From the NCBI RefSeq assembly GCF_002007605.1, contig NZ_CP019799.1, positions 3,512,001 through 3,576,000 of the forward strand: 64,000 bases of DNA. Reading direction: 5' to 3'. The position numbers were made by a program, and so were the translations under genes. The stretch comes from Cellvibrio sp. PSBB023. GTDB lineage: Bacteria; Pseudomonadota; Gammaproteobacteria; Pseudomonadales; Cellvibrionaceae. The notes below the pieces were generated by a model. It was not told where the DNA came from. It saw only the letters and a list, made by a program, of their open reading frames with translations, and searched no databases. Shown piece by piece: positions 16,992 to 26,600 of the stretch. Every line of letters starts with the position of its first letter. Position 1 is the first letter of the stretch.

Positions 16992-17717
16992 ATGCGAATC
17001 CCACGAATTTTTACTGAACAAAATTTGCTGAGCGGCGAACAGATTGAACTGGAAGATGCTGCCTCCCATCACTTAAGCAAAGTGCTACGCATGCAAGCCG
17101 GACGCGAATTAATTCTATTTAATGGTGCCGGCGGTGAATTCGCTGCAACCATCCATGAAGTCAGCAAGAAACACGTCACCGTTAGTATTGCTGAGCACAC
17201 AGCAGATAATCGTGAGTCGCCACTAGAACTGGAGTTAGCGATTGGTATATCACGAGGTGAGCGTTTTGAATGGGTACTGCAAAAAGCTACGGAACTCGGT
17301 GTTACTAAAATTACGCCGTTAATCACTGAGCGCACAGAAGTTAAAGTGAATGGTGAACGCCAGGAAAAAATGTACGAACGCTGGCAGCAAATCCTCATCA
17401 GCGCCTGCGAACAATGCCAGCGCAATTTGCTACCGCAACTATCCACTCCCATCCAAATTTCCGATTGGCTCCCCAATGTAAATTCCGACGTGCGTTTCGT
17501 GCTACATCACCGCGACAGCCAACGCCTCCCCGCCGATAAAACGCCTGCCAGCGTCACACTATTAATTGGCCCCGAAGGTGGATTAAGCGAACGCGAAATT
17601 GCCCATGCCCTGGAGCAGGAATTTAAAGCGCTCACCTTAGGGCCGAGAGTCCTGCGGACGGAGACCGCACCAGTGGCAGCGATTAGTTTGGTGCAGTATT
17701 TGTGGGGGGATTTTTGA
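16992..17717 (+). CDS. rsmE: 16S rRNA (uracil1498-N3)-methyltransferase
   Basis: This SPOUT-class methyltransferase modifies U1498 of 16S rRNA in the mature 30S subunit. The 241-residue length is typical. The C-terminal trefoil-knot signatures LLIGPEGGLSEREI and LGPRVLRTETAP are present. The N-terminal PUA-like part includes HHLSKVLRMQAGRELILFNG. It ends the conserved section before the AT-rich accessory island. Confidence 0.95.
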   Translation: MRIPRIFTEQNLLSGEQIELEDAASHHLSKVLRMQAGRELILFNGAGGEFAATIHEVSKKHVTVSIAEHTADNRESPLELELAIGISRGERFEWVLQKATELGVTKITPLITERTEVKVNGERQEKMYERWQQILISACEQCQRNLLPQLSTPIQISDWLPNVNSDVRFVLHHRDSQRLPADKTPASVTLLIGPEGGLSEREIAHALEQEFKALTLGPRVLRTETAPVAAISLVQYLWGDF

Positions 17718-17752
17718 GTTATTTTTTTGAGATATCCATTCAATAACCAATC

Positions 17753-17781
17753 TTGTATTAATCCAATAGCATGGATATAGT
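17753..17781 (+). promoter_or_regulatory. Candidate sigma-70 promoter for the GH73 gene
   Basis: TTGTAT (17753-17758) and TATAGT (17776-17781) are separated by 17 bases, 57 bases before the GH73 start codon. The -10 is 5/6 and the -35 is 3/6 to consensus. Confidence 0.4.
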
Positions 17782-17837
17782 AAAAACTCGCCAGAAATTA
17801 GCGAGCTAAAGATAGTTGGATAAAATAGGGATCATTC

Positions 17838-18746
17838 ATGGAAATAAAAATTATTGCCTCAGTTGGCGAGAATGCCAAAAACAGAGAGTCCGATGTTCGG
17901 GTTGTTCAGAAAGCGCTTAATAATATAATGCAATACAATATTTTAGCGCCCCTGCCTCCACTGGCCGAAGATGGAATTGCCGGCCGTAAAACAAAAGTCG
18001 CTATTCGACAATTTCAGCGTGTCGCCGTTGGTATGACTGCCCCTGATGGACGTATAGACCCGGGCGGGAAAACTATCGTAAAACTGAATGCTGTAATAAA
18101 TACAGCAACCAAGCTGCCTAACATAAAAACACCTATAACCAATGCGTGGTCGCCGACATATGATTTAGATCTGTTGTTGACTGGCGTCTATCAACAATTC
18201 AATCGTATTCAGTATGGGGTTCTTGCCGGTGAACCTGTTCACAAAGCCCAAGCTTTGAATGTTGGCGAGCATGCAAATAAAGATCTTCGTGCCTTGTCTA
18301 AAAGTGAGTTTGTTCGGCAAGTATTTGAGGAGGCTAAAAAGGAGGAGCTCACATCAAAAATTCCAGCCGCAATTACCACAGCACAAGCCATTCTTGAGAC
18401 CGGCTTTGGAAAAGCTGTCCCAACGGATCTCTATACAAAGCAATACAGTTACAATTTATTTGGTATAAAGGGTATTGGGCCTGCAGGCTTTGTATCGGTT
18501 TATACACATGAAGTGTTAGATAATAAGAGAGTTAAAATTATTGCCAAATTTAAGGCATACCATAATTTTTCAGAATCTATTAGCGGACGCACCCAGTTTT
18601 TAAAGGACAACGGCATATATAAATTTCTTTTTAAAACTACCGATGCAGAAGAATGGGCTGATGGTTTGCAAGAGGCGGGATACGCGACAGATCCCAATTA
18701 CGCTAAATTACTTAAATCAATTATGAAATCTTGGAAATTAATATGA
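17838..18746 (+). CDS. Peptidoglycan-binding + GH73 glucosaminidase, no signal peptide
   Basis: This is a predicted cell-wall hydrolase cleaving glycan strands of peptidoglycan. Residues about 17-90 form a PG_binding_1-like domain (ESDVRVVQKALNN, LAEDGIAGRKTKVAIRQFQR). The C-terminal half (about 155-302) matches the FlgJ/GH73 domain: AITTAQAILETGFG with the expected catalytic glutamate, SYNLFGIKG, IAKFKAYHNFSESISGRTQFL and LQEAGYATDPNYAKLL. The N-terminus MEIKIIASVGENAKN is hydrophilic, so it is not Sec-exported, as in type VI secretion effectors or phage endolysins. ATGA overlap joins it to a lipoprotein gene, an arrangement typical of toxin-immunity pairs. No secretion or phage genes lie nearby. 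Confidence 0.85.
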   Translation: MEIKIIASVGENAKNRESDVRVVQKALNNIMQYNILAPLPPLAEDGIAGRKTKVAIRQFQRVAVGMTAPDGRIDPGGKTIVKLNAVINTATKLPNIKTPITNAWSPTYDLDLLLTGVYQQFNRIQYGVLAGEPVHKAQALNVGEHANKDLRALSKSEFVRQVFEEAKKEELTSKIPAAITTAQAILETGFGKAVPTDLYTKQYSYNLFGIKGIGPAGFVSVYTHEVLDNKRVKIIAKFKAYHNFSESISGRTQFLKDNGIYKFLFKTTDAEEWADGLQEAGYATDPNYAKLLKSIMKSWKLI

Positions 18747-19366
18747 TTGCTCGAATATTTGTTTTTTTAACATTCGTATTTTTTGCTTGTGGATGCAGTG
18801 CCGAAAAAAAATATTATCCTGCTGGAGATCCCAATCATATTGCATCCAGTAGCGATATAGATGCCGTATTCGAATCCTTTTCAGATGCGGTTTCCGAGAA
18901 GAATGTAGAGTTATTTATTAATTTGGCAAACCCCAAGGGAATCCATTTGGTTAGGAAATTTACGTCTGGAACTCTTGGGGGGCGAGGGCCGGAGTTAAGC
19001 GAGCGCATAGACCCAAAGAAAATTAATGCAAAACTCCAATTCCCTATAAAAGACCAAATTCCATATAGCATTCGTATTCAATTTCAGGAGCTACCAGTTA
19101 AATCATTCAAGGCTATATCTCGACAAGTTTTAGCTGCTGACGTTGAAACTTCGAATTTTGATAGATGGGCGCCCTATTTGAAAGAAAGTTTAAGGGGGAC
19201 AACAGAGAGTGCTAACCGCGCACCTATCATATTGTCATCAGCTAACTCTAAATATCATGTATATGCTGAGGCACAAATTATCGATGATATATTAGTGGGG
19301 GGATTTGCGGTTTTTGCAATGACGGATGGAAAACTACAACTTGTTGCCCTTATCGAGCTGTTGTAA
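18743..19366 (+). CDS. Predicted lipoprotein, candidate immunity partner of the GH73 protein
   Basis: I do not recognise this family. The ATG at 18743 overlaps the GH73 stop by four bases. The 207-residue product begins with a hydrophobic signal (IARIFVFLTFVFFACGC) ending in a lipobox-like cysteine, placing it in the periplasm or at a membrane. The rest is soluble and mixed alpha/beta, with no catalytic motif that I can see. Tight coupling to an unexported cell-wall hydrolase makes a periplasmic inhibitor role the simplest reading; this is inference. A strong terminator closes the two-gene unit. Confidence 0.75.
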   Translation: MIARIFVFLTFVFFACGCSAEKKYYPAGDPNHIASSSDIDAVFESFSDAVSEKNVELFINLANPKGIHLVRKFTSGTLGGRGPELSERIDPKKINAKLQFPIKDQIPYSIRIQFQELPVKSFKAISRQVLAADVETSNFDRWAPYLKESLRGTTESANRAPIILSSANSKYHVYAEAQIIDDILVGGFAVFAMTDGKLQLVALIELL

Positions 19367-19392
19367 ATCTATTGATGTAAAAAAGTTATGTG

Positions 19393-19428
19393 CGCCGCAT
19401 GGGTTAATGCATGCGGCGTTTTTATTTT
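19393..19428 (+). terminator. Rho-independent terminator after the GH73-lipoprotein pair
   Basis: CGCCGCAT (19393-19400) pairs with ATGCGGCG (19411-19418), followed by TTTTTATTTTT. It defines the hydrolase and lipoprotein genes as one transcription unit. Confidence 0.85.
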
Positions 19429-19555
19429 TAATCGTTGACCTTGATCCTAAAATGTTCCACACATAGGAAACTCCGGCAACTATAAATACTCTGTACGACC
19501 TATAATTATGAAAATACGATACACAAATATATCCACCATGCTATGGAGAATTAAT

Positions 19556-20008
19556 ATGCAGAAACTTCACTACTCATGGTTAAGCATTGCAGCACTTACC
19601 TTAGTGCTATTTAGCAACCTGACCTTCGCAATTGATAACCCCGACGCACCGGATTTACTGGCCGAATTTGAACTTCGCGAAAAACCATTTCTTGCAGCAA
19701 TCCAAAAACCAACCAATACCACCACTGACTTTTCAATAGCCTACGCAAACTATCAAGATTTTTTAGATAAAGAACTCAATAGGGTTTACAAAACCCTCCG
19801 CAAGAATCTTCCGGTGGATACACAAAAACAACTCAAAACATCACAAGTCAGCTGGTTAAAATACCGTGACCTTGAGTTCGTGTTTATTGACAGCACTTGG
19901 AACAATATCGATTTTGGTTCTTCATCTGCTATTTCACGCGGAGAATACCGCGCGAGCCTGCTACGGAATAGGGTGGTTCAGTTGATGCATTATGCAAAGT
20001 CTTTTTAA
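19556..20008 (+). CDS. LprI-like (DUF1311) periplasmic protein
   Basis: This 150-residue protein has a signal peptide (SIAALTLVLFSNLTFA) and a domain resembling the LprI/DUF1311 family, whose M. tuberculosis member inhibits lysozyme: DFLDKELNRVYKTLRKNL, LKTSQVSWLKYRDLEFVF, and a closing RNRVVQLM helix. The cysteines usual in the family are absent. ATG 19556 is chosen because GGAGAA sits six bases ahead and the signal peptide then begins correctly. It has its own unit, after a terminator. Its position beside a peptidoglycan glycosidase makes an anti-hydrolase function attractive. Confidence 0.75.
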   Translation: MQKLHYSWLSIAALTLVLFSNLTFAIDNPDAPDLLAEFELREKPFLAAIQKPTNTTTDFSIAYANYQDFLDKELNRVYKTLRKNLPVDTQKQLKTSQVSWLKYRDLEFVFIDSTWNNIDFGSSSAISRGEYRASLLRNRVVQLMHYAKSF

Positions 20009-20036
20009 TTGAAATGCTTGCGTAACAACCGAAAAA

Positions 20037-20204
20037 TTAAAATCGCCTGGTGAGCTTACCAATATAGTTGGCTGCAACTATGCAGCCTACGCCAATTAGG
20101 ATTACCGGAAATCCGTCTACCAACCCTCCACGAAGCACGCCTTTAATAATAATCACCGTTCCGATTAAATAAAGCCACAAAACAAATTCATTCATTTTAT
20201 TCAT
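20037..20204 (-). CDS. Small two-helix membrane protein (55 aa)
   Basis: This reverse-strand reading frame encodes 55 residues with two clear hydrophobic segments, FVLWLYLIGTVIIIKGVL and FPVILIGVGCIVAANYIG, linked by a short RGGLVDG loop and ending in basic KLTRRF. The composition is strongly protein-like and membrane-like, and no other gene occupies the space. The ribosome-binding site is weak, and a second ATG three codons later is also possible. No family is recognised. Confidence 0.55.
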   Translation of the reverse strand: MNKMNEFVLWLYLIGTVIIIKGVLRGGLVDGFPVILIGVGCIVAANYIGKLTRRF

Positions 20205-20245
20205 AATTAATTTTTTGCTGTTTTCGGCCGGAAGTGGAAGTTAGC

Positions 20246-20292
20246 GTTTAAGTAGGTTGGGCATGGCTGCTCAACCTACGTGCCACTTAAAC
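20246..20292. repeat. Long imperfect palindrome
   Basis: GTTTAAGT (20246-20253) pairs with ACTTAAAC (20285-20292), and the inner GTAGGTTG (20252-20259) with CAACCTAC (20272-20279), with a five-base bulge between on one arm. It lies between two reverse-strand genes and could be a terminator-like or REP-like structure; there is no T-run. Confidence 0.7.
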
Positions 20293-20338
20293 AAGATATT
20301 TTTTATAAAATTTATCAATCTGTAAATATATATTTTTA

Positions 20339-21088
20339 TTAAAATTTCTCTCCTTCGACATAGAAGGGTGGTTTGTTCATGCCAAAGCCTTTGATCACCC
20401 AATTTACTGACATTAATGTTATAGCTATTACAATGGCAAGAGGAAGTAAAATAATTATGAATGTTTTGTCTATAAATCCAAACTCATTAAATTCTTTATC
20501 CCAGTAGCTAGGAAAGAGAAAGGAGAGAACCTTATCAGTCAACTCATAATGGGTGCTCTCAGCGTTAGTTATTTTTTCGCCTCCCTTTACTGTTCCACAC
20601 ACCGATATTTTTCTATCTGATTTGACGCCATGATAAATATCTATTGCTAATCCATCTCCGAAACCGAGATATTCGAAGTTAATATAAATTTTATTATCAA
20701 TAAGCTCTATGGAAATTTGATTAGTGCTGTTGTTAATTTTTAATATCGCAGCAGAGTAAATTATTCCTTCATCAATAAATTTTATTACCAACGGATCAGA
20801 TTTTGCGATGTCGCCATTATGGATTGTTTCTTTTCCTTGATTCCAAATGCTAAATCTAGTTAATGTCAAGGTGTCTATATCTTTATTCATATATTGAATG
20901 CTTAATCCATTAATAGAAGATAATGAATTTTTTATTAAAGGAGAGTTTTTATAGATATATACAAGCTTTCTTTCTCTCTTTGTTTTTGTGTAAAAAATAA
21001 AAGTGAAAATAAGGCTTAATAAAGCAATAATCAGAAATAAGAAATTTAAAATGGGGCCGCCGTCTAGTAAATCAATAAATTTTTCCAT
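20339..21088 (-). CDS. Hypothetical membrane protein
   Basis: I do not recognise this 249-residue protein. It has an N-terminal helix (about residues 12-34, ILNFLFLIIALLSLIFTFIF) and a C-terminal helix (about 209-230, FIIILLPLAIVIAITLMS) around a soluble, beta-rich middle domain with LTRFSIWNQGKETIHNGDIAKSD-like segments that recall fibronectin-like or immunoglobulin-like folds. The gene is AT-rich with many AAT and ATT codons, unlike the flanking Pil-Chp genes, which suggests acquisition. No partner gene is evident. Confidence 0.7.
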   Translation of the reverse strand: MEKFIDLLDGGPILNFLFLIIALLSLIFTFIFYTKTKRERKLVYIYKNSPLIKNSLSSINGLSIQYMNKDIDTLTLTRFSIWNQGKETIHNGDIAKSDPLVIKFIDEGIIYSAAILKINNSTNQISIELIDNKIYINFEYLGFGDGLAIDIYHGVKSDRKISVCGTVKGGEKITNAESTHYELTDKVLSFLFPSYWDKEFNEFGFIDKTFIIILLPLAIVIAITLMSVNWVIKGFGMNKPPFYVEGEKF

Positions 21089-21826
21089 TTTTTGTCCTTC
21101 AAATAAAAAGTAGCCGCAATGATTTTTTCAATATTTTACCTCTTCATGCTCTTACGCAACAAAGCTATATAAAGTCATACTGTAAGATGTGAGTTGAATT
21201 TTTGCATTTCGATTGTGCTTTTAATCTGCAGGGCGGCGTATTTGCCATTTCTTCTATAAAATAATCGTAACTTTCACATCACTTTCTCCTCTGAGGGTGA
21301 ATTGTTTTTTCATTTTCACATTAGTAGAAAATATTGCGTGTTTCGCTTTGAAGGCGTTAATATTTTTATGATCATAAATCGGCTAGCTTAACTTAATTCT
21401 GCTTCTAGCAGCTTCATGCAACTATAGATATCTACAACGCACGCTCAAAAAATAGCTCCAGCAACAACCCTCATCTTATTGTTCATGTTTTTTGGTATAG
21501 TATTTTGCATATTCGAGGAAATCATTGGAAGCAACTGCCGTTGATTGTTATTCATCTGCATTTTCTGTCTCCATTCAATGGCTCAAGTTTCCAATATAGC
21601 TGATGATTTGTAAAATACATCACATTACGTGGAGTTTTTAAAAGGGATAGCTAATAGTGAGGTCGCCAAATTTTTGCGAGTGTTGTATATCTTCGGAAAC
21701 CAGAACATTGCAGTGGGTTTCACTGGCGGCAGCAGATGATCTGCGAATCATAAAAGCTAATAAGCGTAACTCGTAGCAATGTTTCGTAAGCCCAGCCCTA
21801 CGCTGCTCGCATCAAGTCACTGAGTG
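21089..21826. other. AT-rich region without a recognisable gene
   Basis: This 738-base gap separates the orphan membrane protein from the FKBP gene. I found only very short frames. On the reverse strand near 21470-21560 a short stretch ending EYAKYYTKKHEQ-stop looks like a gene's tail, but it is cut by a stop codon shortly upstream, so it may be a decayed relic. No repeat or RNA gene is recognised. Confidence 0.5.
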
Positions 21827-22165
21827 TTAATCGTCCCTTGTCAAAACTTCGAGTAATTCGATTTCAAACACCAAATTCGAATTGGGTTTTATCAGTGCGC
21901 CGATTTGGCGTTCGCCGTAGGCTAAATGCGCGGGGACGTGGAGTTTGCGTTTGCCGCCGACTTGCATGCCGATCAGGCCTTGATCCCAGCCTTTAATCAC
22001 ACGGCCGGTGCCGATGACGCATTGGAAGGGTTTGCCTTTGCGGTGGGAGGAGTCGAATTCGGTGCCGTCTTCGAGCCAACCGGTGTAGTGGGTGGTGATG
22101 AGGGCGCCTTTGACGACGGTTTTGCCGTCGCCAAGTTGCAGGTCTTCAATAAGCAGGTCGTTCAT
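21827..22165 (-). CDS. FKBP-type peptidyl-prolyl cis-trans isomerase
   Basis: This is a single-domain 112-residue FKBP that speeds proline isomerisation during folding. Visible signatures are VKGALITTHYTGWLEDGTEFDSS, FQCVIGTGRVIKGWDQGLIGMQVGGKRKL, PAHLAYGE and LVFEIELLEV. There is no signal peptide, so it is cytoplasmic. ATG 22165 (MNDLLIEDLQLG) is preferred; a GTG at 22195 would add ten unusual residues. It follows chpC with a hairpin between them. Confidence 0.92.
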   Translation of the reverse strand: MNDLLIEDLQLGDGKTVVKGALITTHYTGWLEDGTEFDSSHRKGKPFQCVIGTGRVIKGWDQGLIGMQVGGKRKLHVPAHLAYGERQIGALIKPNSNLVFEIELLEVLTRDD

Positions 22166-22175
22166 AGGGTGTGTG

Positions 22176-22198
22176 CAGGTGCCTGCAATGGGCACCTG
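22176..22198. other. Hairpin between chpC and the FKBP gene
   Basis: CAGGTGCC (22176-22183) pairs with GGCACCTG (22191-22198). No T-run on either side. It overlaps the leader of the FKBP gene and could mark the end of the Pil-Chp transcript. Confidence 0.55.
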
Positions 22199-22212
22199 TT
22201 GTCCGAGGTGAG

Positions 22213-22698
22213 TTAGTGGTCGTGGTGCAGGTAGTCGAGAAAGGCGCGTTCCATGGCTTCCACATTGGGGATCACCGCTTCTTCGCCCGCCCAGGAGACG
22301 TGCATCAGTTCAAAGGGTTTGTTGTCCATGTCTTCGCGCTCGGTGATTTCCTCTTCAGTGACCCGGGCCAGGCGTGGCAGGCCCTGGGTGAGGATGGCGA
22401 TAAAGGGTAGGGATTCGTTGACGCCGGTGGTGTTGATCACCGCAAAACGCGAGCGCTGGGCGACGCCGGGTTTGTCTTCGCCGTTCATCACTTCAAAGGA
22501 GAGCAGGGGGATGGTCTGCTCGCGCCAGGTGCAATTGCCCAGGTACCAGGCGGGCGCATTTTCCACGGGGATGACCTGGGCGACAGGGACGATTTCGGCG
22601 ATGGTGACGTTGGGGGCGAGCAGCATGCGGCCTTGCAGCGGGATCAGCAGGCTGGCGACTTCTTCAATTTTTTTCTCAATGCGTTGTGGCGCTCTCAT
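22213..22698 (-). CDS. chpC: CheW-like protein of the Pil-Chp system
   Basis: This 161-residue CheW-domain protein is the second coupling protein of the Pil-Chp system, thought to link extra receptors to the ChpA kinase. The fold is suggested by LLIPLQGRMLLAPNVTIAEIV, WYLGNCTWREQTIPLLSFEVMNG and RFAVINTTG. The name rests on its place as the last gene after chpB, as in Pseudomonas aeruginosa. It starts 33 bases after the chpB stop. Confidence 0.85.
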   Translation of the reverse strand: MRAPQRIEKKIEEVASLLIPLQGRMLLAPNVTIAEIVPVAQVIPVENAPAWYLGNCTWREQTIPLLSFEVMNGEDKPGVAQRSRFAVINTTGVNESLPFIAILTQGLPRLARVTEEEITEREDMDNKPFELMHVSWAGEEAVIPNVEAMERAFLDYLHHDH

Positions 22699-22731
22699 GA
22701 AAATAATGTCCTGCAGTCGATGGTTCTTTCA

Positions 22732-23652
22732 TTAATTATGGTTGGTGGTCTGACGCGTTTGTACCAAGGCCCTGGCCAGATACTCGGGCGAGCCTGTCAG
22801 GCTGACACAACCGGTAGCCAGCGCCGAAACGGGCATGGAGTCGCTGGTGCAGTCGCTGGGGCTTTGTGCCCACACTTTGCCGCCCACTTGCTTGATCAGG
22901 CGACAGCTGGCGGCGCCATCATCCCCCATACCGGTAAAAATAATCAGGTTGCAGCGCTCGCGATAAATACGCGCGGCGTTGGCAGCGACTTGATCGATGG
23001 AGGGCGCGTAGCTGCCTTTCCACTGTTGGCCGTAATTGAGCATCAAGGTGCCGTTATCCAGTAGCTCCACCGGGTCGCGCGCGGTGATGAGCGTCAGGCT
23101 GTTGGCGGCCAGTACCAGCCCCTGTGTTGCCACCATTGCCGGATAGTGCCCGGCATTGCTCATCATGCGGTTGAGCGTGACGGCTTGCTGGGCATCGATA
23201 TGTTGTATGTACAAAAACGCTATGCCCAAATTGGCGGGCAGCTCTGCCAAAAAACGCTTTACCGCCGCCGGACCACCGGTTGAGGCGGCGAGCAGCCAGA
23301 GTTCGCTGGCGGGTGTGCTCTGCTGCAGGTTGATGTCGCTGCGCAGTCGCTGCAAGCGCATGCCGGTGCGACGCAGCCAGGCATTGTGTTCCTCGGAGCC
23401 GATGCGGAATTCGCTGCTGTCGCTCAGAATAATAGGGATGCGGCTCTGGGCGAATAAATCATCCAACAGTTGGTCGTCATGGCTCTCTTCGGCGATATCC
23501 ACGAGCCAGGCATCCAGGGTTGTATCCTTGTCCGGTTGGGCGCTGCCGTCCAGCACCCAGCTTAATCCGACCTTGTGCCCCGCTTGTGCGACCAGCTGCG
23601 CCAAGGCTTTTTGTTTGGCGGTGTTATCCACCAGTAACCCCAAGCGCAGCAT
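22732..23652 (-). CDS. chpB: Chemoreceptor glutamate methylesterase, Pil-Chp
   Basis: This is a CheB-type methylesterase that would demethylate PilJ and reset adaptation. The 306-residue protein has an N-terminal receiver-like part without a clear phospho-acceptor motif, and a C-terminal CheB domain with the catalytic triad serine in LLAASTGGPAAVKRFL, histidine in YIQHIDAQQ and aspartate in IFTGMGDDGAAS. It starts 12 bases after chpA ends. Confidence 0.92.
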   Translation of the reverse strand: MLRLGLLVDNTAKQKALAQLVAQAGHKVGLSWVLDGSAQPDKDTTLDAWLVDIAEESHDDQLLDDLFAQSRIPIILSDSSEFRIGSEEHNAWLRRTGMRLQRLRSDINLQQSTPASELWLLAASTGGPAAVKRFLAELPANLGIAFLYIQHIDAQQAVTLNRMMSNAGHYPAMVATQGLVLAANSLTLITARDPVELLDNGTLMLNYGQQWKGSYAPSIDQVAANAARIYRERCNLIIFTGMGDDGAASCRLIKQVGGKVWAQSPSDCTSDSMPVSALATGCVSLTGSPEYLARALVQTRQTTNHN

Positions 23653-23664
23653 AGCCGGTGTGCC

Positions 23665-26600
23665 TTATTTCGCGCGAATATGCAGCAATTCCTGGATATT
23701 GCTCAGCAGCAGATCTTCCTGATACGGCTTACCCAGATACTTGTTCACGCCCAGGCTGAAGGCGCGCTCGCGGTGTTTTTCACCGGTGCGCGAGGTGATC
23801 ATAATGATCGGCAGATCCTTCAGGCGCGAGCTGGTGCGGATATTTTTGGCGACTTCAAAGCCGTCCATACGCGGCATTTCGATGTCGAGCAACATCACAT
23901 CCGGCATGTGGTCTTGCAATACTTGCAGGGCTTCTACGCCGTCTTTGGCGGTGATAACACGGAAACCTTCGCGTTCAAGGAAGCGGCTGGTTACTTTGCG
24001 TACCGTTACCGAGTCATCCACCACCATGACGGTTTTCTCGCTCATGTCTTCGTCTTTGAGCGGCAACAGGCCGAAGGGTTCGAGCTGAATCGCGTTTTGC
24101 AGGCCAAGGGCCAATTGCTCGCGGATCATGGCGTGCAGGTCCAGAATGACTACCACGCTACCGTCGCCCATCACCGTGGCGCCGGATACACCGCGCACGG
24201 CGCTGAATTGGGCGCCCAGTGTTTTCACCACGATCTCGCGTGAGCCAAGCAGGCGATCTACTTGCAGTGCAACGGTGTGTTCGGTACTGCGCACCAGCAC
24301 CACGGGCAGGGGTAGCATTTGGCCGTCGAGTTTCGGTTGGGCACTGGAATCCAGCAAGCTGCCGAGGTAGCGCACCAAATACTGTTCACCGGCGTAGTCA
24401 AAGCGGGCGCTATCGTCCTGGTAATAGTGCTCCAGCTCGAAGGGGCTGACGCGCACAATACCTTCAATGGAGTTGAGCGGAATGGCGTAGAGGTCATCGC
24501 CAATCTGTACCATGAGTGCGCGGTTCACCGACACGGTAAACGGCAGACGGATGGTAAATTCAGTGCCAGTCCCCCAATTGGAGTCGATAAACATGGCGCC
24601 GCCGAGCTGTTTGATCTCGGAGTGCACCACGTCCATGCCCACGCCGCGACCGGAAATCTGGGTCACTTTGTCAGCGGTGCTGAAGCCAGCGTGCAGGATG
24701 AATTGAATCACGTCCTGATCGTTGAGCTGGGCATCAGCGGCCATTAATCCGCGTTCAATGGCTTTTTCGCGTACGCGCTTGAGGTTGATACCGCGCCCGT
24801 CGTCGATCAGGCGCAGGATAACATCGCCGCCTTCGCGGCCCAGGGTGAGCAGGATACGACCGTTCGGGTTCTTGCCCGCCGCGATACGTTCATCGGGCAT
24901 TTCAATACCATGGTCGACGGCGTTGCGCAGCATATGCTCCAGCGGGGCGACCATGCGCTCCAATACGCTACGGTCCAGTTCACCTTCAACGTTATCCAGT
25001 TCGAAGTCGACCTCTTTACCCAATTCAGTCGCGGCTTGACGCACGATCCGGCGCAAACGCGGCACCAGACGGGAGAAGGGCACCATGCGCGAGCGCATCA
25101 GGCCTTCTTGCAAGTCGGTGTTGATGCGCGATTGTTGCAACAGCAGGGTTTCGGTATCGCGGGTTTTGTCCGCGAGGGTGAATTTCAAGTCCATCAAGTC
25201 CGATGCGGATTCGATCAGCGAGCGCGACAACTGCTGCAACTGCGAGTAGCGGTCCATCTCCAGCGGGTCGAATTCTTCGTGTTGCGCCATCTGCTCCTGG
25301 CGGAACAACACCTGGGCTTCAGTTTCGATATCGAGGCGACGCAACTGCTCCTGCAAGCGCTGGATAGTGGCGTCCATCTCTTCGATCGATCCGCTCAGGT
25401 CGCTGACTTGCTGCTCCATACGGCCACGGCTGATGGAGGTTTCACCGGCGAGGTTAACCAGCTCTTCGAGCAATTCGGCGGAGACTTTGACCACTTCTTG
25501 CGGGCCGGTGCGGCGCGCGGCCAAATGCTGTACCTGTGCGGGGCCGGTATTGCCCGAGCGCAGGCCGCCGCCGTATTCGCTGCCGGGAATTTGTGGCAGG
25601 TTGCCGGTGGCGGGTTTGGCTTTGGGCGCAAAGGTCAGCACATTGGGCTTTTCGCTCGGTGTGCCATGGGTTTCAAAGGCGTGAATTTGCTCGGCGCGGG
25701 TATTGTCAACCACTACCGTGGGTTTGCTGTAGGCGGGTAAGTCGTCGGTATCTGCCGAGTTGTTGCTGAACGCAGTAGTATCAACCAGATCGTCAGCCGG
25801 TGCATCGATGCTGTTATCCAGCAGCGGTATCGCCAGCTCAGGTGCAGATTGCGCGTCAGGTTGGCGTTGCTCCACCACAAGTTGCTGACCGTTGAGGCGC
25901 TTGCTGGCCAGCTCAACACCTGCGTGCAGGCGATCCTGGAAGTCGTGCAGGCGACCAAAGAAGGCCTGATCCAGCTCGGCGTCCTGATCCATCTCGATCA
26001 GCATGGTTTCAAAGTCGTGAGAGAGATCACCCAATTCCATCAGTCCAGCCAAGCGAGCACCACCTTTAAAGGTGTGCAGGGAACGTTTTAGCTGTTCGAC
26101 GCAATCGCTATTGTTCCAGTCGTCTTGCCATTCATTGAGTGAGCCATCGATTTCCTCAAGGATTTCGCCCGCTTCCTCAATAAAGATTTCCACGATTTCT
26201 GGATCAAAATCCTCATCAATGGCATCAGCGCTATCCAGTGTGATCACAACAGACTCGGGCGCCAGATCAACCACCGCGTCTATCAGCGGCAGTTCATCAA
26301 CCAAATCTGCTTCGTAGACCGGGCTATCAGCCTCGGTCTCGGTGAGTTCGACGATGGGATAATCAAGCAGTTCGTCGTCTGTGTCTTCGCTCTCGCTGGC
26401 CTCAGAGGCCAGTTCAGCGGCATAGGCATCATAGCTGACGGGTGCCGGATAAAAGTCCACCGCATCGCTGTCGATTAAATCCTCTTCCACTGCCTCCATT
26501 AAGGGGATTCCGTCATCCATAGCGACGACTTCATCGTTGCTCAGCGCGGTGAGGGTGACGACTTCGGTACTCAACAATTCATCCAGGGCGTCGTTAATCG

